Assembly: GCA_964509545.1 (NCBI GenBank)
Contig: CAZDXQ010000005.1
Coordinates: 62,001-126,000, forward strand
From: JADJWR01 sp964509545
GTDB lineage: Bacteria; Pseudomonadota; Gammaproteobacteria; Burkholderiales; Burkholderiaceae_F
Length of the DNA: 64,000 bases
Reading direction: 5' to 3'
Shown: positions 34,194 to 44,979 of the stretch, one piece after another
How the letters are laid out: each line of letters opens with the position of its first letter
Numbering within the stretch: position 1 is the stretch's first letter
Notes under the pieces: generated by a model
Seen by the model: the letters and a program-made list of their open reading frames with translations, nothing else
Told to the model about the DNA's origin: nothing
Databases searched by the model: none
Translations under genes and position numbers: made by a program

Positions 34194-34957
34194 GCCGTCT
34201 CGCGCGTCGCGACCTCGGCGCTACGAATCGCCGCCACGTACATGCGTACCGTCGCCGCCATGCCGAACTCCAGCGCATCGGCGGTCAGCGCATGGCCGAT
34301 CGACACCTCGAGCACGCCCGGCACGGCTGCAAGAAATGGTGGCAGGTTGTCGCGATTCAGGTCATGCCCGGCATTGACCCCCAGCCCCGCTGCCTGCGCC
34401 GCCTCGGCGGCCGCCCGGTACCGCGCAAGCTGCACCGCCTGCTCGGCCGTGCCGAAGGCCTTCGCATAGGGCTCTGTGTAGAGCTCGACCCGGTCGGCGC
34501 CCAGCGCACGCGCCGCCTGCATCGCCTCCGCGACCGGATCCATAAACAGGCTGACCCGCACGCCGAGCGCGCGGGCCTCCTCGATCATCGGGCGCAAGCG
34601 GTCGCCGTCGAGCGCCAGGTCCCAGCCATGGTCGGAGGTGAAGGCGCCCGTCTCGTCCGGCACGAACGTGCACTGCTGCGGCCGCACCGCACGCACGTAC
34701 TCCATCAACTGATGGAAAGGATTGCCTTCGATGTTGAACTCCGCCGCCGGCCAGTTGGCCAGCAGCGCCGCCAGTTCGCGCACGTCGTCGCCGCGCACGT
34801 GGCGACCGTCGGGCCGCGGGTGCACCGTGATGCCGTCGGCACCGGCCTGAAGCGCGATGGCGGCGAACCTGGTCACGCTCGGAATGCCCAGCGCGCGCGT
34901 GTTGCGCACCAGCGCGATCTTGTTCAGATTGACGCTCAGCGCGGTCACTTCCGTCAC
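34190..34957 (-). CDS. pdxJ: Pyridoxine 5'-phosphate synthase
   Basis: A 255-residue TIM-barrel enzyme that condenses 1-deoxyxylulose 5-phosphate with 3-amino-2-oxopropyl phosphate to pyridoxine 5'-phosphate, the ring-forming step of vitamin B6 synthesis. 'LSVNLNKIALVRNTRALGIP', 'AGADGITVHPRPDGRHVR', 'EFNIEGNP', 'ELYTEPYA' and 'GLGVNAGHDLNRDNL' are standard PdxJ motifs. It overlaps recO by 4 bases and acpS by 4 bases, so recO-pdxJ-acpS are translationally coupled. Confidence 0.97.
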   Translation of the reverse strand: MTEVTALSVNLNKIALVRNTRALGIPSVTRFAAIALQAGADGITVHPRPDGRHVRGDDVRELAALLANWPAAEFNIEGNPFHQLMEYVRAVRPQQCTFVPDETGAFTSDHGWDLALDGDRLRPMIEEARALGVRVSLFMDPVAEAMQAARALGADRVELYTEPYAKAFGTAEQAVQLARYRAAAEAAQAAGLGVNAGHDLNRDNLPPFLAAVPGVLEVSIGHALTADALEFGMAATVRMYVAAIRSAEVATRETA

Positions 34958-35712
34958 AGCTCCTTCAGGTCCCGCAGGATGCGGCGCGTGTTCAGCGGCC
35001 GACCGTCGAGATGGTAGCGAATGATCAGGCGCAGCATCGCGCGCGCTTCCACCGCCACCGCCGGAGCGGCGAATTCGCCCGCCGCCATCGCCAGCGCCGT
35101 AGTCCCGGCAACGCTGACCCCGTCACTGTCGCCGTCGAGCCGCACCAGCCCGCGCTGCGGGTCGACGCGATAGCGCAGCTGCGGCGCCACAGGCTGGCCG
35201 TCGGCGCAGACCTCGAGCGACGGCAGATAGCCGATTTCGCGCAGCAGTTCGAACTCGAAGGCGCGAAGCGCTGCGCCCAGCCGCGCATCGTCATCGGCCA
35301 GGGCACGCAGCGCGCGCATGTAGGCGGCGAACAACTGCGGATGAGCGTCGGCGCGCGCCAGCAGCCGGACGATCAGTTCGTTAAGGTAGAAGCCGGCCAG
35401 CAGCGCGTCGCCGCGCAGCGGCACAAGCCCGCCGGTCCATTCGGCGCGGACCAGCGTCTTGACCTCGCCACGGCCAGACCAGGCCAGCGACAGCGCCGAA
35501 AACGGCGACAGCAGTCCGCGCAGCTGCGACGTGCGCCGCTTCGCCCCACGCGCCACGAGCGCCACCCTGCCGTGGTCGCGCGTCAGCGCCTCGACGATCA
35601 GGCTCGTCTCCCGCCACGGGTAGCTGTGCAGCACGAACCCCGGCTGGTGCTCGACCCGCGCGTCACCGCCGCGACGGCGCGAGGCCACGGCAGCCTGCCC
35701 GCCGTCATTCAT
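34954..35712 (-). CDS. recO: DNA repair protein RecO
   Basis: A 252-residue mediator of RecFOR recombination, loading RecA onto SSB-coated DNA. The OB-fold N-terminus reads 'HQPGFVLHSYPWRETSLIVE' and 'GRVALVARGAKR'; the helical domain includes 'LLAGFYLNELIVRLL' and 'FEFELLREIGYLPSL'. The zinc-ribbon cysteines of some RecO proteins are reduced to one ('EVCADG'), as in many proteobacteria. It overlaps the era end by 8 bases; rnc-era-recO-pdxJ-acpS is a conserved order. Confidence 0.94.
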   Translation of the reverse strand: MNDGGQAAVASRRRGGDARVEHQPGFVLHSYPWRETSLIVEALTRDHGRVALVARGAKRRTSQLRGLLSPFSALSLAWSGRGEVKTLVRAEWTGGLVPLRGDALLAGFYLNELIVRLLARADAHPQLFAAYMRALRALADDDARLGAALRAFEFELLREIGYLPSLEVCADGQPVAPQLRYRVDPQRGLVRLDGDSDGVSVAGTTALAMAAGEFAAPAVAVEARAMLRLIIRYHLDGRPLNTRRILRDLKEL

Positions 35713-36628
35713 AACCGAGGCTTTTCAGGGCGCGCGCATCGTCGCTCCAGCCGCGACGCACGCTGACATGGGTCTGTAGGTGCACCGGCTTGCCGAGCAG
35801 TTCCTCGATATCGAGACGCGCCAGCCGGCCGATTTCGCGCAGCTTGGCACCGCCCGCACCGATGACGATCGCTTTGTGCGCATCGCGCTCGACGAGCAGG
35901 GTAGCGACGATCTCGGCGCGCCGGGCGTCTTCGTTCCAGCGATCGATCGTCACCGCGATGCCGTAAGGCAGCTCGTCACCGAGCAGGCGAAATGCCTTTT
36001 CACGGATCGCCTCGGCCGCGAGGAAGCGAAGGCTGCGGTCGGTGAACTCATCGGCCTCGAACAAGGGTTCGCCCGGCGGCAGTCGCCGGCCGACCTCGTC
36101 GAGCAGGTCGTCGAGCTGGCGCCGCTTCTCGGCGCTGACCGGCACGACGGCAGCAAACGGATAGCGCGCCGACGCCTCGGCGATGCGCGGCAGGAGCAGG
36201 TTGCGGTCGGCCAGCAGGTCGGTCTTGTTCAGCGCCAGGATCACGTTGCCGCGATCGGCGGGCAGCAGGTCGACAACGGCCTGGTCCTCGGCGGAAAAGC
36301 CGCGCGCGTCGATCACCAGCACGATGACGTCGGCATCGGCAAGCGCGGCGCGCACGCTCTCGTTCATGCGCCTGGCCAGCGCCGAGCGCTGGCGGCGCTG
36401 CAGGCCCGGCGTATCGATGAAGATGTACTGAGTCGTCGCCGGCGGCACCCCACGCGTCAGCACGCCGAGCACGCGCAGCCGCGTCGTCTGCGGCTTGCGC
36501 GAGGTAATGGAGACATGCTCGCCGACGACGGCGTTGAGCAGTGTTGACTTGCCGACGTTGGGCCGGCCGACGATCGCCACGAAGCCCGTGCGCGGGCCCG
36601 CCGCGTCAGCCTCGATCGCGGCCGGCAT
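35705..36628 (-). CDS. era: GTPase Era
   Basis: A 307-residue GTPase with an N-terminal G domain and a C-terminal KH domain that binds the 3' end of 16S rRNA during 30S maturation. G1 is 'GRPNVGKST' (21-29), G3 'IDTPGLQ', G4 'NKTDLL' and the KH core 'GAGGAKLREIGRLARLDIEE'. A short Ala-rich N-terminus precedes G1. It sits 3 bases after rnc and overlaps recO by 8, giving the classic rnc-era-recO operon. Confidence 0.97.
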   Translation of the reverse strand: MPAAIEADAAGPRTGFVAIVGRPNVGKSTLLNAVVGEHVSITSRKPQTTRLRVLGVLTRGVPPATTQYIFIDTPGLQRRQRSALARRMNESVRAALADADVIVLVIDARGFSAEDQAVVDLLPADRGNVILALNKTDLLADRNLLLPRIAEASARYPFAAVVPVSAEKRRQLDDLLDEVGRRLPPGEPLFEADEFTDRSLRFLAAEAIREKAFRLLGDELPYGIAVTIDRWNEDARRAEIVATLLVERDAHKAIVIGAGGAKLREIGRLARLDIEELLGKPVHLQTHVSVRRGWSDDARALKSLGYE

Positions 36629-36631
36629 CGG

Positions 36632-37477
36632 TCAGCGCGGAGGCGCGGTGGCGCGATCGGCGTCAGCCAAGGCCCCCGCTTCGGCAGGCGCCTGCGCGCC
36701 GCTGCCCGCCTCCGCGGCGACCTCGGCGGCGTTCCCCTCGCCCGAGCGCGCGGCCTCCGCCTGCTCGGCCGCGGCCTTGCGTTTGGCCCGCCGAGCCGCC
36801 TGCGCGGCCGCGAGTGCGGCATCGAGTGCCAGCTTCGCCGCGGACTGCTCGGCAGCGCGTCGGCTGCGCCCGCTGCCGCGCACGCTGATGTCCAGCTTCG
36901 GCACCGAGCACTCGACCTCGAACTCCTGGTTGTGCGCCGCCCCCCGCGTTTCGACCACCGCGTATTGCGGCAGCGGCAGCCGCTTGCCCTGCAGATACTC
37001 CTGCAGCAGCGTCTTGCTGTCCTTGCCGAGGGTCTTCGGATCGACCGACTTCACGACCGGTTCGAACAGACGCGTGATCACCGCGCGCGCGGCCTCGAAG
37101 CCGCGGTCGACGAACACCGCGCCCATTGCCGCCTCGAGCGTGTCGGCGAGGATCGACGGCCGGCGAAAGCCGCCGCTCTTGCGCTCGCCCTCGCCAAGGC
37201 GCAGGAACTGGCTCAGTTCGAGCCGCTCGGCGATCTCGGCCAGCGACTGCTGCTTGACCAAGTTGGCGCGCAGCCGCGACAGATCGCCCTCGTTCAGCCG
37301 CGAGAATTTCTGGAACAGCAACTGCGCGATCGTGCAGTTCAGCACGGCATCGCCGAGGAACTCCAGCCGCTCGTTATGCACCGCGCCGTGGCTGCGGTGG
37401 GTCAGCGCCTGTGCCAGCAGTTCGCGGTCGGCGAACTCGTAACCGAGGCGTTGCTCCAGTTCGCCCAGTTCCATCAC
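36632..37477 (-). CDS. rnc: Ribonuclease III
   Basis: A 281-residue double-strand-specific endonuclease that processes rRNA precursors and regulatory RNAs. The catalytic signature 'NERLEFLGDAVLN' (36-47) includes Glu40 and Asp43; a second acidic pair is in 'DTLEAAMGAVFVD'. The dsRNA-binding domain spans about 155-224. The last 55 residues form an Ala/Glu/Arg-rich tail ('AKRKAAAEQAEAARSGEGNA') absent from E. coli RNase III (226 residues); such tails occur in other betaproteobacteria. The gene is 21 bases after the DUF4845 gene. Confidence 0.96.
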   Translation of the reverse strand: MMELGELEQRLGYEFADRELLAQALTHRSHGAVHNERLEFLGDAVLNCTIAQLLFQKFSRLNEGDLSRLRANLVKQQSLAEIAERLELSQFLRLGEGERKSGGFRRPSILADTLEAAMGAVFVDRGFEAARAVITRLFEPVVKSVDPKTLGKDSKTLLQEYLQGKRLPLPQYAVVETRGAAHNQEFEVECSVPKLDISVRGSGRSRRAAEQSAAKLALDAALAAAQAARRAKRKAAAEQAEAARSGEGNAAEVAAEAGSGAQAPAEAGALADADRATAPPR

Positions 37478-37498
37478 GCGCGCCGCCCTGTCCGGACC

Positions 37499-37879
37499 CT
37501 ACTGCACCCGCGGCCGCGCGCTGCTGCTACCCGAGAAATCGATCACCAGGCGCACGCTGTCCGTGATCGGGATCTGGTAGGAGTAGGCGTAGGAAATCAC
37601 GATCTTGTCCGATTCCTTTGTGATGTCCAGATCCTTGCCGGCCACCGACTTGATGTCGTCGATCTGCGCATAGCGATCGAACGCCTTGCGCAACTCGGGC
37701 ACCGTGTCCGCATCCTGCCGGATCCGGTTCACCGCCTTCTCGATGGCGAGGTACTCGGTGATCGCTGGCACCAGCTTGGCGCCGATGATCAAAAGGGCAA
37801 CGATGATCAGTCCGACGAAGATCAGCGCGATCAGCCCCAGACCGCCCTGCCGCTTTCTTGTGCCGAACGTACCTGTCAT
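37499..37879 (-). CDS. DUF4845 single-pass membrane protein
   Basis: A 126-residue protein between lepB and rnc, a position where this family is usually found. One membrane segment ('GLGLIALIFVGLIIVALLII', about 13-32) follows a short basic N-terminus; the rest ('YLAIEKAVNRIRQD', 'AGKDLDITKESDKIVISYAY') is predicted periplasmic. The N-terminus resembles a prepilin-like anchor but no prepilin peptidase site was identified. Function is unknown; linkage to lepB suggests an envelope role. Confidence 0.85.
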   Translation of the reverse strand: MTGTFGTRKRQGGLGLIALIFVGLIIVALLIIGAKLVPAITEYLAIEKAVNRIRQDADTVPELRKAFDRYAQIDDIKSVAGKDLDITKESDKIVISYAYSYQIPITDSVRLVIDFSGSSSARPRVQ

Positions 37880-37916
37880 TCGAATCCCCCTTGATCTCTG
37901 AAAGCCAGCGCGCCGG

Positions 37917-38803
37917 TCAATGGAAGCTGCCGATCCGGCTGATGTTGCCGAAGTTCATCCAGACGAAGAAGGCGCGGCCGACGATGTTCTCGTCCGGAAC
38001 GAAGCCCCAGAACCGGCTGTCCTCGCTGTTGTCACGGTTATCGCCCATCACGAAGTAGTGCCCAGCCGGGACCGTGCATCGCACGGCCTCTGCTGTGTAC
38101 TGGCACGCCTGCGGGTGCGTGTGCACGAACGCCCGCATGGGCGGCACCCCCGGCCCCTCGCTCAGGATGATGCGGTGCTCCACGTTGCCCAGCTTCTCGG
38201 AGTACTGCGCGTAATACTGCACCCGTTCCTCCTCGAAGTAGCGCGGCAGCGGCCGCAGCGGCACCGACTGGCCGTCGATCGCCAGGCGCCGGTCAGCGTA
38301 CTCCACCCGGTCGCCCGGCAGACCGACCACGCGTTTGATGTAATCCTGCGACGGGTTGTGCGGAAAACGGAACACCATGACGTCACCGCGCTGCGGCGAA
38401 CCCATTTCAATGATCTTCTTGTTTAGCACAGGGAGCCGAATCCCGTACTCATACTTATTCACGAGGATCAAGTCACCGATCTGCAGCGTCGGAATCATCG
38501 AGCCGGACGGGATGCGGAACGGCTCGAACAGGAACGAGCGCAGCACGAAGACGATCAGGATCACCGGAAAGAAGCTCGCCGTGTACTCCAGGTACCACGG
38601 CCGCTGCGTCAGGCGGGCGGTAAGCGCGGCCCGCTCGCTGGCCAGCGCCTCGGCATTGATCCCGACCTTGCCGGCATTGCGCGCATCGAACTCCGCCACG
38701 GCCGCCACCGCCGCCGCCTGCCGCTGCTTTTTGAGCCACAGCACATCGAGCAGCCACATGACGAAGCTCGCGGCGAGCAGGATGAACAGGATCAGCGCAA
38801 AGT

Positions 38804-38807
<4 letters not shown>
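37917..38807 (-). CDS. lepB: Signal peptidase I
   Basis: A 296-residue inner-membrane serine protease that removes signal peptides from exported proteins. Two N-terminal membrane segments (about 2-25 and 76-95) precede the catalytic domain. Nucleophile Ser103 is in 'FRIPSGSMIPTL' and general base Lys158 in 'DYIKRVVGLPGD'. The later boxes 'GHYFVMGDNRDNSEDSR' and 'GFVPDENIVGRA' are intact. The ATG at 38807 overlaps the lepA stop by 4 bases, the normal lepA-lepB coupling. The same frame is open far upstream only as a shadow of lepA. Confidence 0.97.
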
Positions 38808-40609
<1,802 letters not shown>

Positions 40610-40693
40610 CGAGGTCCTGGATGGGCGGCGTTGCCCGAACTCCGCCCGGCGGCTGCTTCGCCGCCGTTTCCGGATCCGAACAGGCAAAGCAAA

Positions 40694-40719
40694 GGGGGTG
40701 CGCTCCCGGCGACACCCCC
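40694..40719 (-). terminator. Weak terminator-like hairpin between degP and lepA
   Basis: GGGGGTG and CACCCCC (minus strand, 40719-40713 and 40700-40694) form a 7-bp GC stem with a 12-base loop, followed by TTTGCTTTG. The interrupted T-run makes it a partial terminator at best, perhaps separating the sigma-E operon from lepA. Confidence 0.35.
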
Positions 40720-40771
40720 CATGTTCAGGCCGCGGCGCGCATTTTAGCGTGGCCGCGCCTTGACCCCGCGA

Positions 40772-42229
40772 CTAGCGCTCAGCCGGACGGACGATCACGA
40801 ACTGCGTTGAATCGGCGCGTCGCACCAGCAGCGCGACATTGCGCTTGCGGTCGATCTTGGCCACCTGCTCGTTGAACTGCTTGGCGTTGACCACGTCGAC
40901 ATTGTTCACCGCGAGGATCAGGTCGCCCGTGCGCACGCCGGCATTGGCTGCCGGCCCCTCCACCGCCTCGACCTGGACCGCGCCCTTGAGCTTCAGTTCC
41001 TTGAGCCGCTCCGGCGGCAGGTCCGAAACGGTCAGGCCAAGGAAGTTCGCCGGCGCAGTGCTGCGCGGCGACGGTTCGCCGCGCCGTGCCACCTGCTGCT
41101 CCGCGGCCATCTCGACTACGGTCACCTGCAGGTCGCGCTGCGTTCCTTTCCTCCAGACCGTCATCGTCGCCTTGCTGCCCGGCCTGGTGCCGCCGACGAT
41201 GCGCGGCAGGTCGGACTGGCTCTCGATCGCGCGCCCGTCGAAGCGCAGCACGACGTCGCCGGCCTCGACGCCTGCCTTGGCGGCCGGACCGTCCGGATCG
41301 ACGTTGGTGACCAGCGCGCCCTGCGGCTTCGACAGTCCGATCGCCTCGGCCACCTCGCGCGAGACGGCGCCGATCGTCACGCCGATGCGGCCACGGATGA
41401 CGCGGCCGGAGACGCGCAACTGATCCTGAACGCGCATCGCCTCGTCGATCGGAATGGCGAACGAGATGCCGGCAAACGCGCCGGACGTCGTGAAGATCTG
41501 CGAGTTGATGCCGACCACCTCGCCGCGCATGTTGATCAGCGGGCCACCCGAATTGCCGGGGTTCACGGCGACGTCGGTCTGGATGAAGGGCAGGAATTCG
41601 CCCGTCTCACGCGCCTTGGCGCTGACGATGCCGGCCGTCACCGTGCTTTCGAGCCCGAACGGCGAGCCGATAGCGATCACCCACTCGCCGACGCGAAGCC
41701 GGTTCGAATCGCCGATCTTCACTGCCGGCAGGCCGCTCGCCTCGATCTTCAGCAGCGCCACGTCGGTGCGCTGGTCGGAGCCGATCAGCTTGGCGCTGAA
41801 CTCGCGTTTGTCGGCCAGGGTCACGGTGATCTGCTCGGAGCCGTCAACGACGTGGTGATTGGTCATCACATAGCCGTCAGCCGAGATAATGAAACCCGAG
41901 CCCAAGCCCCGCGGCACCGGCCGGTCGCCGCGCGGACCCGGACGCGGCTGCGGCTGGCCCGGCTGCGGCTGGGGGAAGAAACGGCGGAAAAACTCGTAAA
42001 ACGGATCGTTCTCGTCGAGCCCCGGAATCTGCGGCGTGCCGCCGCGGCCGTGAACGGAACTCAGGCGAGCCGTCGTGCGAATGTTCACCACCGCCGGACC
42101 GACCCGTTCGGCCAGGTCGGCGAAATCAGGAAGTTGCGCCGCAGTCGTCTGCGCCTGCAGCGCCAGTGGAACGAAGCCCAGTACCATGAGGACGGGCAGC
42201 AGGGCACGGGAAATCAGCGTGGTCATCAT
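40772..42229 (-). CDS. Periplasmic serine protease, DegP/MucD family
   Basis: A 485-residue Do-type HtrA protease that degrades misfolded periplasmic proteins. Residues 1-27 are a signal peptide ('LLPVLMVLGFVPLALQAQ'). The catalytic triad is His126 ('TNHHVV'), Asp156 ('RTDVALLK') and Ser227 ('NPGNSGGP'). Two PDZ domains follow (about 275-365 and 385-480). A Pro/Gln-rich loop (about 86-105) matches the LA-loop region. In Pseudomonas MucD sits behind algU-mucA-mucB as here, so this is the MucD equivalent of the sigma-E operon. It follows rseB by 36 bases. Two adjacent ATGs (42229, 42226) could start it. Confidence 0.94.
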   Translation of the reverse strand: MMTTLISRALLPVLMVLGFVPLALQAQTTAAQLPDFADLAERVGPAVVNIRTTARLSSVHGRGGTPQIPGLDENDPFYEFFRRFFPQPQPGQPQPRPGPRGDRPVPRGLGSGFIISADGYVMTNHHVVDGSEQITVTLADKREFSAKLIGSDQRTDVALLKIEASGLPAVKIGDSNRLRVGEWVIAIGSPFGLESTVTAGIVSAKARETGEFLPFIQTDVAVNPGNSGGPLINMRGEVVGINSQIFTTSGAFAGISFAIPIDEAMRVQDQLRVSGRVIRGRIGVTIGAVSREVAEAIGLSKPQGALVTNVDPDGPAAKAGVEAGDVVLRFDGRAIESQSDLPRIVGGTRPGSKATMTVWRKGTQRDLQVTVVEMAAEQQVARRGEPSPRSTAPANFLGLTVSDLPPERLKELKLKGAVQVEAVEGPAANAGVRTGDLILAVNNVDVVNAKQFNEQVAKIDRKRNVALLVRRADSTQFVIVRPAER

Positions 42230-42265
42230 TCGAGCTCTTGTTTCGAGGATGAGTCGGACTGCACT

Positions 42266-43264
42266 TCAGCGAGCGATCCGTTCGGCCCCGTAGGCGACGG
42301 CACGCGCGGTGCTCGAAGGGATTTCGCCGACGACGGTCACCGCCGCATCGCCGATCCGTCGCACGTAGGCATTGATCGGACCGCGCTGCGGCAGCGACTC
42401 ATCGCGCGCCGACGACGACGCCGGCTCGATGAACACCGACATGGTGGCGAGGCCGTCGGAGTAGACCGCCTGCAGCGCCGGCCCCGACGACATCGGCCGC
42501 CGCACCGCGTAAAGGGGCCTGAAACCGCCTGGCGGCGATACGCGCCAACCCTGCTCGCGCAGGTCGACCGGCCGGTGCGCCGTCTCGTCGATCTTCCAGC
42601 CGTCGGTCGACCACGACGGTTTCAGCTGCTGACGGTCGACGCTGCCGATGCGCACCTCGGCAAAGGCCATCTGCTCGAGGACCTCGCCGCGTTCGTTCAG
42701 CGTCTGCGATCGCAGCAGCAGTCCGCTGTCGCGATCGACCCAAAGCCGATAACCGTAGCGGTCACCCTGCCGTGGGCGGATCTCGAGAACCTGGCAGTCG
42801 AAGCCGCCGACGCGTTCGCGACCGATGATCTGCACCGCGTAATGCTGAAGCAGTTCGCCGGTGGCGGCACTGGCCAGCGCCGGGAACGACTCCGCCCGTG
42901 CCCGCCGCTCGACCACGACGCGGCGCGACTCGGGAATCAGGCACCTGACTTCGTCGGCCTCACGGATGAACTCGCGCGGCCGGCCGTCCATCGGCTGCAG
43001 CCGCTCGAGCGAGTTCTGCCCGTCGAATACATGGACGACGCGCGACATGCGCACGTCGTTGCCCTGCTGGTAGACCATCGTGCCGGCGTAATCGAGCTGG
43101 CGCGCGGCTTTCTGCACCATCTGCAGCCATTGCTCGGGTGTGCGGCCGTCGGCTGCGTCGCGGGCAATGCCGGCGCGCTCCTGCGCCTGCAGCGCCGGGA
43201 CCAGAGCGAGCAGGCACAGCGATGAAACCAGCCAGCGCCAGCGCAGCAGCCCCAGGCCCTGCAT
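42266..43264 (-). CDS. rseB: Sigma-E regulatory protein RseB/MucB
   Basis: A 332-residue periplasmic protein that binds RseA and protects it from DegS, while sensing mislocalised lipoproteins and lipopolysaccharide. The signal peptide 'WRWLVSSLCLLALVPALQAQ' occupies about residues 9-28. The large LolA-like domain contains 'LDYAGTMVYQQGNDVRMSRV' and 'GYRLWVDRDSGLLLRS'; the small C-terminal domain contains 'WRVSPPGGFRPLYAVRRP' and 'SVFIEP'. ATG at 43264 overlaps the rseA stop by one base; the frame is open further upstream only across rseA. Confidence 0.93.
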   Translation of the reverse strand: MQGLGLLRWRWLVSSLCLLALVPALQAQERAGIARDAADGRTPEQWLQMVQKAARQLDYAGTMVYQQGNDVRMSRVVHVFDGQNSLERLQPMDGRPREFIREADEVRCLIPESRRVVVERRARAESFPALASAATGELLQHYAVQIIGRERVGGFDCQVLEIRPRQGDRYGYRLWVDRDSGLLLRSQTLNERGEVLEQMAFAEVRIGSVDRQQLKPSWSTDGWKIDETAHRPVDLREQGWRVSPPGGFRPLYAVRRPMSSGPALQAVYSDGLATMSVFIEPASSSARDESLPQRGPINAYVRRIGDAAVTVVGEIPSSTARAVAYGAERIAR

Positions 43265-43863
43265 CAGCGCGCCTCCTGCAGCTGCAGCGCACCGGAGGTG
43301 CGCACGTACGGCGTCGAGTAAGGCATCAGCGTCGGTTGCGCCAATTCGCGATGCGCCGCGAGATAGCGTTCGAGCAGCGGCGAACGGTCGATCTGCAGCG
43401 CCTTGCCGTCCGTAGACACCGCCGGCACGGCCGGCGGACTCAGCGCGGCGACCGCCTCGGGCGAATTGGTCTGGCGCGACGGCAGGCCGATGGCGATCAG
43501 TACCGCCGCGGCCGCCGCCGCACCGGCACCCGGCACGAGCCACCGAAGCAGCCTGGGCCGCGCGGGCAAAGCGCCCGGCGCCAGCACCGTCGGTTCGCGC
43601 TCGACCGCGGCCGAAACGCGCGCCGTGAAACCGGCGACATGCCAGGAAGCGACGTCGGCCGAGCGCAGCGCGTCGCCGACGCAGCTGAACATCGCCCACC
43701 GGCGACAGGCATCCTCGTCGATGCGCAGTCGCTCGAGAAGCGCGCGGCATTCGCCGGCCTCCAGTTCGCCGTCGAGCAAACTTGACAGGCGCTGGCCGCA
43801 GTCATCGCCGCCGCCCAAATACGGACCGTCGGCCGTGCTCGTTTCGTTTCGTCTCGCGCTCAT
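43264..43863 (-). CDS. rseA: Anti-sigma-E factor RseA/MucA
   Basis: A 199-residue single-pass inner-membrane protein. The cytoplasmic N-terminal domain ('RLSSLLDGELEAGECRALLE', 'WAMFSCVGDALRS') binds and holds sigma-E. One membrane segment lies at about 105-127 ('VPGAGAAAAAAVLIAIGLP'), and a periplasmic tail would meet RseB and be cut by DegS and RseP under envelope stress. It is 8 bases after rpoE and overlaps rseB by one base, the canonical rpoE-rseA-rseB order. Confidence 0.92.
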   Translation of the reverse strand: MSARRNETSTADGPYLGGGDDCGQRLSSLLDGELEAGECRALLERLRIDEDACRRWAMFSCVGDALRSADVASWHVAGFTARVSAAVEREPTVLAPGALPARPRLLRWLVPGAGAAAAAAVLIAIGLPSRQTNSPEAVAALSPPAVPAVSTDGKALQIDRSPLLERYLAAHRELAQPTLMPYSTPYVRTSGALQLQEAR

Positions 43864-43871
43864 CTGCTACC

Positions 43872-44471
43872 TCACCAGCGCCTGTCCTTGTTTGTTTCCA
43901 GAATCGGCCGCAATTCCTCGGCCACCGCCTCGCGCGCACGAAAGATGCGCGAGCGCACCGTGCCGATGGGACAGTTCATCGACGCCGCGATTTCCTCGTA
44001 GGTCAGACCCTCGAGCTCGCGCAGGACGATCGCTGTACGCAGGTCCTCGGGCAGCCGCTCGATGGCGCGGTTCACCGCCTCGGCCACCTGCTTCGACAGC
44101 AGCATCCGGTCGGGCGTGTCCTCGGTGCGCAGCGAGTCGCCGTCGTCGAAGTTCTCGGCGTCCTCGATCTCCGTCTCGGTCTGCGTCGGCGCGCGGCGTC
44201 CCTGCGCCACCAAGTAGTTCTTCGCCGTGTTGATCGCGATCCGGTACAGCCATGTGTAGAACGCGCTTTCGCCTCGAAAATTGGGCAGTGCCCGGTATGC
44301 CTTGACGAAAGCTTCCTGTGCCACGTCCTCGATCTCCGTCTGGTCGCGGATCAGCCGCGACAGCAGCCGGAACAGTTTGCGCTGATACTTGCTGACCAGG
44401 AGGTCGAACGCCCGCTTGTCGCCGCGCTGGACCCGCTCGACCAACTGCCAATCGACATCACGTTCACTCAT
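43872..44471 (-). CDS. rpoE: RNA polymerase sigma factor RpoE (AlgU type)
   Basis: A 199-residue ECF sigma factor for the envelope-stress response. Region 2 reads 'YQRKLFRLLSRLIRDQTEIE' and 'DVAQEAFVKAYRALPNFRGE'; region 4 reads 'LPEDLRTAIVLRELEGLTYE' and 'GTVRSRIFRAREA'. These are nearly invariant in RpoE/AlgU. Followed by rseA, rseB and a DegP-like protease. A sigma-E-type promoter lies just upstream, so the operon should be self-activating once RseA is cleaved. Confidence 0.97.
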   Translation of the reverse strand: MSERDVDWQLVERVQRGDKRAFDLLVSKYQRKLFRLLSRLIRDQTEIEDVAQEAFVKAYRALPNFRGESAFYTWLYRIAINTAKNYLVAQGRRAPTQTETEIEDAENFDDGDSLRTEDTPDRMLLSKQVAEAVNRAIERLPEDLRTAIVLRELEGLTYEEIAASMNCPIGTVRSRIFRAREAVAEELRPILETNKDRRW

Positions 44472-44507
44472 CGATCGGCGGCTTGCGGCGCCGGCCAGCC
44501 CGCCTGC

Positions 44508-44535
44508 TCAGACAAGGCCCGCTTCATTTAGTTCG
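44508..44535 (-). promoter_or_regulatory. Sigma-E-dependent autoregulatory promoter of rpoE
   Basis: Minus strand: CGAACTA (44535-44529), 16-base spacer, TCTGA (44512-44508). The sigma-E consensus is GGAACTT, 16-17 bases, TCTGA. The -35 lies inside the last codons of the preceding ygfX-like gene. The start would be near 44501, giving a leader of about 30 bases. Confidence 0.65.
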
Positions 44536-44979
44536 ATCACCGTCGGGCGCCGATGCCGCGCCGTCCGCCCCCGCCTGCCACAGGCCCGCCACCCGCAGCC
44601 GGCGCCACGCCCCGGCAGGCAGCTGGTCCGGCCAGATCAACTGACGCCCGCCCGAGGTCTGCAGGCAGACGCAGCCCTCGCCCACGTAACACATTGCCGC
44701 CGCCGCAGATGTGCCATCGGCTGCGGCGCCGACATATACCCGGCCGTCGGCGCCGACGCCCAACCGAGGCAGGTCGCGGTGCGCCCGTGGGCGCAGCGTC
44801 ACCAACAGCGCCGCTGCGGCCAGCAGCGCCGCCACCGTCCGTTCAGCGGTCGGCTCGACAACCAGCGCCGTGGCGCAGACCAGAGTGGCGACCGCGCAAA
44901 GCACCTGCGCCAGGACGCGCAGCCACCGCGCACGGCGCGATGGCTTCAGATCGACGCGGAAGGCGGCGGTTTCAGGCAC
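44524..44979 (-). CDS. YgfX-like two-helix membrane protein
   Basis: A 151-residue protein starting with GTG at 44979, whose first bases overlap the fabF stop (8 bases); a start at 45018 would overlap fabF by 47. Two hydrophobic segments (about 22-42 and 47-62) follow a basic N-terminus 'DLKPSRRARWLRV'. The cytoplasmic part ends with 'LIWPDQLPAGAWRRLRVAGL', resembling the 'L..D.L....WRRLRV' end of YgfX/CptA proteins. E. coli YgfX interacts with SdhE and affects cell shape. No sdhE is in the window. The position between fabF and rpoE is usual for such proteins in betaproteobacteria. The assignment is tentative. Confidence 0.6.
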   Translation of the reverse strand: MPETAAFRVDLKPSRRARWLRVLAQVLCAVATLVCATALVVEPTAERTVAALLAAAALLVTLRPRAHRDLPRLGVGADGRVYVGAAADGTSAAAAMCYVGEGCVCLQTSGGRQLIWPDQLPAGAWRRLRVAGLWQAGADGAASAPDGDRTK

